The notes below the pieces were generated by a model. The model was not told the origin of the DNA. It saw only the letters and a list, made by a program, of their open reading frames with translations, and did not search any database. The translations under genes were made by a program, and so were the position numbers. Positions 1-6,033 of a stretch of 6,033 bases of DNA are shown one piece after another (position 1 is the first letter of the stretch; each line of letters begins with the position of its first letter). Origin of the DNA: DATJZH01 sp035499215 (GTDB taxonomy: Bacteria; Actinomycetota; Actinomycetes; Streptosporangiales; Streptosporangiaceae); NCBI GenBank assembly GCA_035499215.1, contig DATJZH010000355.1:1-6033 (forward strand), given 5' to 3'.

Positions 1-1988
1 TGCTGAGCTTCCTGATGCTCTTCGTCGAGCTGGCGCTCATCCGGTGGTCCGGGGCCCTGGTCCTCTACCTGTCGTACTTCTCCAACTTCGTCCTGCTGGG
101 CAGCTTCCTCGGCATCGGCATCGGGTTCCTGCGGGCCCGGGCCCGGGTGAACCTGTTCCCGTATGCCCCGGTGGCGCTGGCGCTGCTGATCCTGTTCGTC
201 CGGGTGTTCCCGGTCGAGGTCGTCCGGACCGGATACCAGATCCTGTTCTTCGGCGCCGGGAAGTTCCACGCCAGCGGGCCGCCCACGTGGGTCACGCTGC
301 CCATCGTGTTCCTGGCGGTCGCGGCGGTCATGGCGATGATCGGCGAGGGCGTCGCCCGGACGTTCATCCGGTTCCGGCCGCTGGACGCGTACCGGCTGGA
401 CATCGCGGGCAGCATCGTCGGCATCGCGGCCTTCTCGCTGCTCTCGTTCCTCGACGCCAAGCCGGTCGTCTGGGCGCTCATCGTGGCCGTGGTCATGCTG
501 CTGCTGTACGGCCGACGGGCCGGTCTCCTCCAGATCGTCGGCGTCGTCGCCATCGTGATGCTGCTCTGGTCGGAGTCCCTGTCATCCAGCGACATCTGGT
601 CGCCCTACTACCGCATCTCGGTGATCAAGGCGGGTGCCGACAGGTATTCCATCAACGTCAACGGAATCCCGCACCAGAACATCATCCCGGCCCGCGATCT
701 GCAGAAGGTCTACTCCCAGCCGTACCTGGACGACCCGGGCAACCCGCTCAACAACGTCCTGATCGTCGGCGCCGGGACGGGTGACGACGTGGCGAACGCC
801 CTGCTGAAAGGGGCCAAGCACATCGACGCGGTGGAGATCGATCCCCAGCTATACCAGCTGGGCAGGCAGCTGAACCCGGACCATCCGTACCAGAATCCGC
901 GGGTCTCCGTGCACATCAATGACGGCCGGGCCTTCCTGGAGCGGACGCACACGAAGTACGACATGATCCTGTTCGCCCTGCCCGACTCGCTGACCCTGGT
1001 CGCCGGGCAGTCCTCGCTGCGGCTGGAAAGCTACCTGTTCACGCTGCAGGCGGTGCAGGCCGCGAAGGCCCACCTGAATCCGGGTGACGGCGTGTTCGCC
1101 ATGTACAACTACTACCGGACGCCGTGGCTCCGCGACCGGCTGGCGAACACCCTCCAGGTCGCCTTCGGGCACACCCCGTGCGTGGACAACGAGGGCTTCT
1201 CGCTGTCGATGATCTCGGATACCGTCACCCCGTCCGCCCTGCACTGCGGCACCACCTGGCACCGCCCGGCGGACGTCGTCCCGCCGGCCACCGACGACCA
1301 CCCGTTCGTCTACCTGGACGGCAACTCGGTTCCCTGGCTCTACCGGATCACGCTCGGCCTGATCCTGCTGGCCTCGATCCTGCTGGTGCGCCCGGCCGCC
1401 GGTCCCTACCGCAGGATGACCGGCTATCTCGACCTGTTCTTCATGGGGGCCGCGTTCATGCTGCTCGAGACGAAGAACATCGTGCAGTTCGCGCTGCTGT
1501 TCGGCACCACCTGGTTCGTCAACGCGCTGGTGTTCGCCGGGGTGCTGGTGGCCGTGCTCGCCGCCGTGCAGGTCTCGCGCCGGGTGGTGGTCCGGCGGCC
1601 GGCCCTGTTGTACCTGGCTCTGCTCGCGGCGCTGCTCGCCGCATGGGCGGTTGAGCCGGACACGCTGCTGTCGCTGGCTGCGGTACCGCGTTTTGTGCTC
1701 GCGGCCCTGCTGGCGTTTGCCCCGATCTTCCTGGCCAACGTGGTGTTCTCGCAGCGGTTCCGCGACACCAGCGACTCGGCGGTGGCCTTCGGCGCCAACC
1801 TGCTCGGCGCGATGGCCGGCGGCCTGCTCGAATACACCTCGCTCATCTTCGGGTACCAGTGGCTGCTCATCCTGGTGGCGGTGCTCTACGGCCTCGCCTT
1901 CCTGACCGGCCAGCTGCGGCAGCCGGCCGGCCTCGTCACCCCATATGCGGGTAGCGGTAGTCGAGCGGCGGGACAAACAGCTCCTTGA
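1..1988 (+). CDS. Polytopic membrane protein with embedded spermidine-synthase-like (methyltransferase-fold) domain, 5' partial
   Basis: The frame is open from base 3 (Leu-Ser-Phe-Leu, then Met at 15) to TGA at 1986-1988. No ribosome binding site precedes the ATG at 15, and the residues before it continue the first membrane helix, so the true start is probably upstream of the window. Residues below count from that Met. Residues 1-190 form about six hydrophobic helices. Residues ~200-420 are a soluble Rossmann-type domain: GAGTGDD (252-258) as the SAM-type nucleotide loop, AVEIDP (272-277) with Glu274 as the expected ribose ligand, and NDGRAF (302-307). A DDHP motif (427-430) leads into six or seven further helices (440-632), including LLETKN (483-488). 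This is the architecture of proteins named 'fused MFS/spermidine synthase'. The first Asp of the polyamine-synthase motif is replaced by Ala321, so polyamine synthesis is doubtful (inference). Substrate unknown. The last 17 codons lie antisense to the 3' end of pruA. Confidence 0.9.
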   Translation, partial: LSFLMLFVELALIRWSGALVLYLSYFSNFVLLGSFLGIGIGFLRARARVNLFPYAPVALALLILFVRVFPVEVVRTGYQILFFGAGKFHASGPPTWVTLPIVFLAVAAVMAMIGEGVARTFIRFRPLDAYRLDIAGSIVGIAAFSLLSFLDAKPVVWALIVAVVMLLLYGRRAGLLQIVGVVAIVMLLWSESLSSSDIWSPYYRISVIKAGADRYSINVNGIPHQNIIPARDLQKVYSQPYLDDPGNPLNNVLIVGAGTGDDVANALLKGAKHIDAVEIDPQLYQLGRQLNPDHPYQNPRVSVHINDGRAFLERTHTKYDMILFALPDSLTLVAGQSSLRLESYLFTLQAVQAAKAHLNPGDGVFAMYNYYRTPWLRDRLANTLQVAFGHTPCVDNEGFSLSMISDTVTPSALHCGTTWHRPADVVPPATDDHPFVYLDGNSVPWLYRITLGLILLASILLVRPAAGPYRRMTGYLDLFFMGAAFMLLETKNIVQFALLFGTTWFVNALVFAGVLVAVLAAVQVSRRVVVRRPALLYLALLAALLAAWAVEPDTLLSLAAVPRFVLAALLAFAPIFLANVVFSQRFRDTSDSAVAFGANLLGAMAGGLLEYTSLIFGYQWLLILVAVLYGLAFLTGQLRQPAGLVTPYAGSGSRAAGQTAP

Positions 1989-3564
1989 TGGTCCGCGCGT
2001 TGACCCAGCGGATCAGGTTGAAGATCGAACCCGCCTTGTCGTTGGTGCCGCTCGCCCGCGCACCGCCGAATGGCTGCTGGCCGACTACCGCGCCCGTGGG
2101 CTTGTCGTTGATGTAGAAGTTGCCCGCCGAGAACCTGAGCGCTTCAGTCGCCGCCGCGATGGCGTCCCGGTCCTGCGCGATAATCGACCCGGTGAGCGCG
2201 TACGGTGCGATGCCCGCGGCCTGGGCGACCACGGCATCGTACTGGCTGTCGTCGAATACGTGCACCCCGAGGATGGGGCCGAAGTACTCGGTGGTGAACA
2301 CCTCGTCGGCCGGGTCAGTGCTCTCCAGCACTGTCGGCCTGACGAAGTAGCCGTCGCGGTCGTCGGCTGTGCCGCCGGCCAGGACCGTGATGGCCGGCCG
2401 CGACCTGGCCCGGTCGAGCGCTCCGGAGTGCGTCGCGAAGGCCTGCCTGTCGATAACCGCGCCCATGAAAAGCGACAGGTCCGTTGCCACATCCCCCATG
2501 CTCAGCGACTCGACAGAGCCGAGGAAGTCGTCCCGCATCCGCTCCCAGACGCTGCGCGGCACGTACGCACGGGACGAGGCCGAGCACTTCTGGCCCTGGT
2601 ACTCGAACGATCCGCGCAGCAGCGCCATGGTCAGCACGTCGGGGTCCGCGGACGGATGGGCGATCACGAAATCCTTGCCGCCCGTCTCGCCCACCAGCCG
2701 CGGATAACTGCGGTACCCGGAGATGTGCTCGCCGACAGTGCGCCACATGTGCTGGAAGGTGCCCGTCGAGCCAGTGAAGTGAATGCCCGCCAGGTCCTGG
2801 TGCGGCAGCGCGACCCTGGACACCACCTCACCGCTGCCGGTCACCATGTTGATCACGCCAGGAGGCAGGCCGGCTGCCTCGAGCACGCGCATCAGGTAGT
2901 GCGCGGAAAGCTGCGCGGTGGGCGAGGGCTTCCACACCACCACGTTGCCGAGCAGCGCTGGCGCTGTCGGCAGGTTGCCGGCGATGGAGGTGAAATTGAA
3001 CGGTGTGATCGCCAGCACGAAACCCTCGAGCGGCCGGTACTCCAGCCTGTTCCACGAGCCGGGGGCCGAGTTCGGCTGCTCGGCGAGCAGCCGCCTCGCG
3101 TAGTGCACGTTGTAGCGCCAGAAGTCGGTAAGCTCGCACGCGGCATCGATCTCCGCCTGGTAGACCGACTTGGACTGGCCGAGGATGGTGGCCGCGTTGA
3201 TGGTCGCGCGCCAGGGCCCGGCGAGCAGGTCTGCTGCCTTCAGGAAGATGGCCGCGCGATCGTCGAAGGCCAGCGCCCGCCAGGCTGGAGCCGCCTGGCT
3301 GGCGGCCTCGATCGCTGCCGCCACATCCTCGTCGGTTGCGTTGCCGAGCTGGCCCAGCACGTGCCTGTGGTTGTGCGGCTGCACGATGTCGACGCGTGCG
3401 CCGCCGCCCAGCCGCTGCCTTCCGCCGATGGTCAGGGTGAGCTCTGCGCGCTCGCCGGCCATCTCCTTGATCTTGGCCTCGAGCGCGGCCCGGTCAGGGC
3501 TGCCCGGCGCATGGGCCCTGATCGGCTCGTTCCCTGGCAGCGGGACGCTGGTCACACCATCCAT
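1936..3564 (-). CDS. pruA: L-glutamate gamma-semialdehyde dehydrogenase (1-pyrroline-5-carboxylate dehydrogenase)
   Basis: This enzyme oxidises L-glutamate gamma-semialdehyde (the open form of P5C) to L-glutamate with NAD+, the second step of proline breakdown and the end of arginine/ornithine breakdown, in the cytosol. The protein has 542 residues, full length for the stand-alone actinobacterial enzyme. Aldehyde dehydrogenase motifs appear in order: TPFNFT with Asn190 (oxyanion hole), WKPS with Lys212 (cofactor binding), FTGS (263-266), VGETGGKD with Glu293, GQKCSA with the catalytic Cys327, EYFGP (426-430), and PFGG (498-501) followed by SGTNDKAG (505-512), which marks the P5C dehydrogenase group. 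The ATG at 3564-3562 is chosen because AGGGAG lies seven bases upstream and because the start MDGVTSVP resembles Streptomyces PruA. The C-terminus DYRYPHMG is also typical, so both ends look intact. No proline dehydrogenase gene is next to it here; downstream is the convergent membrane gene, whose end it overlaps. Confidence 0.97.
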   Translation of the reverse strand: MDGVTSVPLPGNEPIRAHAPGSPDRAALEAKIKEMAGERAELTLTIGGRQRLGGGARVDIVQPHNHRHVLGQLGNATDEDVAAAIEAASQAAPAWRALAFDDRAAIFLKAADLLAGPWRATINAATILGQSKSVYQAEIDAACELTDFWRYNVHYARRLLAEQPNSAPGSWNRLEYRPLEGFVLAITPFNFTSIAGNLPTAPALLGNVVVWKPSPTAQLSAHYLMRVLEAAGLPPGVINMVTGSGEVVSRVALPHQDLAGIHFTGSTGTFQHMWRTVGEHISGYRSYPRLVGETGGKDFVIAHPSADPDVLTMALLRGSFEYQGQKCSASSRAYVPRSVWERMRDDFLGSVESLSMGDVATDLSLFMGAVIDRQAFATHSGALDRARSRPAITVLAGGTADDRDGYFVRPTVLESTDPADEVFTTEYFGPILGVHVFDDSQYDAVVAQAAGIAPYALTGSIIAQDRDAIAAATEALRFSAGNFYINDKPTGAVVGQQPFGGARASGTNDKAGSIFNLIRWVNARTIKELFVPPLDYRYPHMG

Positions 3565-3571
3565 TACGGCA

Positions 3572-3577
3572 CTCCCT
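3572..3577 (-). promoter_or_regulatory. Ribosome binding site of pruA
   Basis: Read on the minus strand, AGGGAG is followed by seven bases (TGCCGTA) and then the ATG of pruA. It is a good Shine-Dalgarno match at normal spacing. It fixes this start over later ATG or GTG codons in the frame. Confidence 0.75.
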
Positions 3578-3684
3578 GGATAACCGGCATATCAACGGCG
3601 GCAGCCATCATCGTCGCACGAAAGCCGGAAACCGGCGTCAGCGGCCAGGCGGCGCACTTCCGGGCCGGGCAGCGGTCGACGGCA

Positions 3685-3706
3685 CTGGCGCGCAGCCTGC
3701 GGCCAA
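3685..3706 (-). terminator. Candidate hairpin just after the GH92 stop codon
   Basis: Starting eight bases after the TGA of the GH92 gene, the minus strand reads TTGGCCGCA, then a GGC loop, then TGCGCGCCAG. These arms pair over nine positions with one bulged C (at 3690) and one G-T pair at the base. There is no T-run after it, so it is not a classical intrinsic terminator. U-less hairpins of this kind are often proposed as terminators or 3'-end stabilisers in high-GC actinobacteria. In GC-rich sequence such a stem can arise by chance. Confidence 0.3.
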
Positions 3707-3714
3707 CTGCGGGG

Positions 3715-6033
3715 TCAGGGGGAAACGGCACCGTAGGAGGGCGGCGCGTCCTGCGGGGCGCTGCCCCACGGGCCGGGTCTGCTGCGCAGCGTCCAGTCCA
3801 TCGTCGAGCCCCTGGCCAGCCCCGAGAACGGCACGTAGAGCTTGTGGTGGGCCCGGCCGTTGATTTTCAGCGACCCGACATAGAACCTCGTCGGCGAGGC
3901 CCGCGGGGCATTGATCGTAATGACCTTGCCGTCGGGCAGGTGGATCACGGCCTTCGGGAAGCCCGGGCTGGCCAGTACGAGGTTGTCGCTGCCCGGGTTC
4001 TCCGGATAGATGCCGAGCATCTCCCAGATGAACTGCGAGCTTTCGGCGCCGAGGTCGTCGTTGCCGCGCATGCCGTCCGGACCGGGCAGGTAAACGTCAT
4101 TCCTGATGGTGCTGACCGCCTGCTGCGTGCCGGCCGGGTCACCGGCGTAATCGAGCGCGTTCTGCTCGCCCAGGTCAAACTCGTTGGTTATCTGCGCGTA
4201 CATCCCGAGGCCGGCTGGCCTCGAGAGGTAGCGCTGCAGCCTGGGCACGACCTTGGCGTCGCCGCCGAGCCGCGCGAACAAGCCGGCGTAGTTGTTAGGC
4301 ACATCCCACAGGTACTCATAGGCGTCGCCCTCGAGGTACCCGTGGTAAGTGCTCGTCGGCCGGATGCCGGCCAGGAACGCGCCGCTGGCCAGCCGCGGAT
4401 TCAGCAGGCCATCCCCGGCGTCGAACACGTTCGTCCAGTCGTCTGCCCGCCGTTCCAGCATGGTCGCGTCGGCGGTGTCGCCGAGAGCGGCCGCGAACCT
4501 GGCGAGGGCGAAGTCCGCGCTGTCGTATTCCAGCAGGCTTGCCACCGAGCCGCGGGCGTTGCAGCACCCGTACGTGCCGTCCTGCGGGAGGAAGCCGTAC
4601 CGGGACTCGAGCGCCTCACCTGGCCGGACGGTATTGACAGTGGTGGCCTGCCTGACCATGTCGGCCAGCGCTTGCGTCGTGTCGAAGTTCCTGACGCCAA
4701 AGGAATAGTAGTCCGAGATGATCGAGTCGGCAGGATCCCCGACCATGGCGTAGTTGTCCAGGTTCAGGTATCCCCATTGCGGCAGAATGCCGTTCTGCGC
4801 GTAGTAGTTCAGCAGCGACTGCGCCATATTGCCCGTGGCGCCGGGGTCGACGATCGCCTGCAGCTGGGCGAGCGAATGATAAGTATCCCAGCCCGAGAAC
4901 ATGCCGTACTGGTTCGCCTGGCCAGGGCCCAGCGTGTGCACTCGCAGGTCCGAGCCCAGGTACTGCCCGTTCACGTCGCTGGTGATGTTCGGCTGCAGGA
5001 GATCCTTATACAGCAGGCTGTAAAACTCCTGGGTCCGCGCGTAACTGCCGCCGGAGACCTGGATCCTGCCGAGCAGGGCGTTCCAGCTGCGCCGCGCCGC
5101 GGCCCTGACCCGGGCGAGGTCCCAGCCGCCGTTCTCCTGGCGCCAGTCCAGCATGGCGTTGGCCGCGCTCACATAGGAGATGGCTACCTTCGCTTTGATC
5201 AAGGGGCGGGACCTGGTCGTGAATCTCACTAAAACCGAATTCGGATACTTCTGACCGCGCTCGGTGATAATCCGGTGCCGGATGATCCGATGATTGAAGA
5301 CGATGACGAAATGCACGGTATAATCCTGCTGGCCGCTTATGCCCTTGTTGTTGCAGAAGTGGCCGGTCGTGGCGGATCCCTGCACCCGGTTGTCGCCGAC
5401 GATCCTGGCGCTGGACGCGACGTCGCGTGTCTGGCTGTCCCGCAGCTTGATCAGGAAGTCGGCTCTGCTGGTCTCCGGGAACTCGAACGTTCCCATGGCG
5501 CTGTGCGGGGTCGCCGAGAATCGGGAGGTGATCGTATTCGGCTGGTTGCTTCTCGCCGAGTAGTAACCGGCCTGGGCTGCCTCGCCGGCGTTGGTAAACG
5601 AGGTCGTGTCGTTGCTCGGGTTGCCGTTGGGCAGCAGACCGGTCATGGGCAGGATCGGGATGTCACCGGCGGCCGGGCAGCCGGGTCCGGACAGGTGGGT
5701 CAGGCTGTAGCCAGTGAGCTTCCTGTCGCCGAAGGTGTAGCCCCCGCCGTCATTGCGGTGTGGCACGGTGTCCGGGCTCCATTGGACCATGCCGAAGGGC
5801 ACGTCAGCGCCGGGGAAGGTATTGCCGCCGCTGCTGGTCCACGTGCGCGTGTCCACCAGCGCGGCCGGGTTCTTGACCAGCCTCGGGACCGCAGCCTGGT
5901 TACTCGCGGCTGCGGGCAGCATCGCGCGGCTGACCGGCGCCGGACAGGAAACCAGCACACCGCTGGCATCCCTGGAACAGGTCCCCTGCGGCGTCTGGCC
6001 GGCCACGGCACCGACGGCCGGCGCCGCGCTGGT
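3715..6033 (-). CDS. Secreted GH92-family alpha-mannosidase-like glycoside hydrolase, 5' partial
   Basis: GH92 enzymes are calcium-dependent, inverting exo-alpha-mannosidases that trim mannose from N-glycans and mannans. Residues are counted from the GTG at 6006. The frame is open to the window edge, adding TSAAPAVGA before that GTG. This Ala-rich stretch resembles the end of a signal peptide, and no ribosome binding site precedes the GTG, so the true start lies outside. GH92 hallmarks in order: GNTFPGADVPFGM (61-73), SLTHLSGPGC (101-110), SGWDTYHSL (371-379), MVGDPADSII (421-430), YLEGDAYEYLWDVP (557-570) with Glu559 as the likely general acid, NEF (608-610), and RGNDDLGAESSQF (647-659) with Asp650/Asp651 as the likely base pair. 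The residue assignments rest on motif position. The C-terminal beta domain ends at VSP with no extra module. Two motifs differ from the classical mannosidase form, so linkage specificity is uncertain. A low-GC patch covers residues ~223-262. Mannose-containing substrate is inferred; extracellular location is likely. Confidence 0.94.
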   Translation of the reverse strand, partial: TSAAPAVGAVAGQTPQGTCSRDASGVLVSCPAPVSRAMLPAAASNQAAVPRLVKNPAALVDTRTWTSSGGNTFPGADVPFGMVQWSPDTVPHRNDGGGYTFGDRKLTGYSLTHLSGPGCPAAGDIPILPMTGLLPNGNPSNDTTSFTNAGEAAQAGYYSARSNQPNTITSRFSATPHSAMGTFEFPETSRADFLIKLRDSQTRDVASSARIVGDNRVQGSATTGHFCNNKGISGQQDYTVHFVIVFNHRIIRHRIITERGQKYPNSVLVRFTTRSRPLIKAKVAISYVSAANAMLDWRQENGGWDLARVRAAARRSWNALLGRIQVSGGSYARTQEFYSLLYKDLLQPNITSDVNGQYLGSDLRVHTLGPGQANQYGMFSGWDTYHSLAQLQAIVDPGATGNMAQSLLNYYAQNGILPQWGYLNLDNYAMVGDPADSIISDYYSFGVRNFDTTQALADMVRQATTVNTVRPGEALESRYGFLPQDGTYGCCNARGSVASLLEYDSADFALARFAAALGDTADATMLERRADDWTNVFDAGDGLLNPRLASGAFLAGIRPTSTYHGYLEGDAYEYLWDVPNNYAGLFARLGGDAKVVPRLQRYLSRPAGLGMYAQITNEFDLGEQNALDYAGDPAGTQQAVSTIRNDVYLPGPDGMRGNDDLGAESSQFIWEMLGIYPENPGSDNLVLASPGFPKAVIHLPDGKVITINAPRASPTRFYVGSLKINGRAHHKLYVPFSGLARGSTMDWTLRSRPGPWGSAPQDAPPSYGAVSP

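Noticed and set aside
15..17. ATG as the true start of the membrane protein
   Set aside because: No ribosome binding site is seen in the 14 bases before it, and the in-frame residues upstream (Leu-Ser-Phe-Leu) continue the first hydrophobic helix. It cannot be fully excluded from this window.
133..147. GGGCCCGGGCCCGGG, a self-complementary run that could be a regulatory palindrome
   Set aside because: It lies inside gene 1 and is explained by alternating Arg and Ala codons (RARAR, residues 40-44) in a positively charged loop after the first membrane helix.
849..1976. A 375-codon open frame on the minus strand opposite gene 1
   Set aside because: It is in register with gene 1 and ends at that gene's rare CTA codon (849-851). 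The product is Gln/Arg/His/Glu-rich, a typical high-GC shadow, while gene 1 has clear membrane and nucleotide-binding motifs.
3565..3714. A promoter for pruA in the gap after GH92
   Set aside because: Several weak partial matches (for example TTGATA and GATATG on the minus strand) are present, but none has a -35/-10 pair at acceptable spacing, so no promoter is called.
1945..5232. A 1095-codon open frame on the plus strand opposite pruA, the intergenic gap and most of the GH92 gene
   Set aside because: It runs exactly in codon register with both minus-strand genes. Antisense stops in this register need TTA, CTA or TCA codons, which are nearly absent in these high-GC genes; it ends at the single TTA of GH92. 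The translation is Arg/Val/His-rich with no recognisable domain, and pruA and GH92 have full family motifs.
6004..6006. GTG as the true start of the GH92 protein
   Set aside because: The frame stays open upstream to the window edge, no ribosome binding site precedes it, and starting there would remove the expected signal peptide.

Overview
This is a high-GC window: stretches counted by hand give about 62 to 67% G+C, with one local dip to about 49%. It almost certainly comes from an actinomycete. The pruA product has the N-terminus and length (542 aa) typical of actinobacterial L-glutamate gamma-semialdehyde dehydrogenases. The two genes on the minus strand contain a single TTA codon and no CTA or TCA codons between them. 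I cannot name the genus.

Layout, left to right. (1) Bases 1-1988, plus strand: most of a large membrane protein in which a methyltransferase-fold, spermidine-synthase-like domain sits between two blocks of membrane helices ('fused MFS/spermidine synthase' type). Its 5' end lies outside the window. (2) Bases 1936-3564, minus strand: pruA, complete, with a clear ribosome binding site. It is convergent with gene 1, and their 3' ends overlap by 53 bp. (3) Bases 3565-3714: a 150-bp gap holding the pruA ribosome binding site, a hairpin just after the upstream gene's stop, and a 15-codon frame whose TAA overlaps the pruA ATG. (4) Bases 3715-6033, minus strand: a secreted GH92-family alpha-mannosidase-like glycoside hydrolase whose 5' end (signal peptide) lies beyond the right edge.

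How the genes work together: I see no pathway link. PruA is a cytosolic enzyme that turns the proline/arginine breakdown intermediate glutamate semialdehyde into glutamate. The GH92 protein should act outside the cell on mannose-containing glycans. The membrane protein has no assigned substrate. No proline dehydrogenase gene lies in the window. GH92 and pruA point the same way, but the 150-bp gap and the hairpin leave co-transcription open.

I found no mobile element, CRISPR array, RNA gene or clearly new multi-gene system. The points most worth a second look are: an internal two-fold repeat of the membrane halves of gene 1 combined with loss of the spermidine-synthase catalytic aspartate; a low-GC patch rich in rare codons, including the only TTA, inside the GH92 gene; changed signature motifs in the GH92 active-site region; and the TAATG stop-start overlap at pruA.
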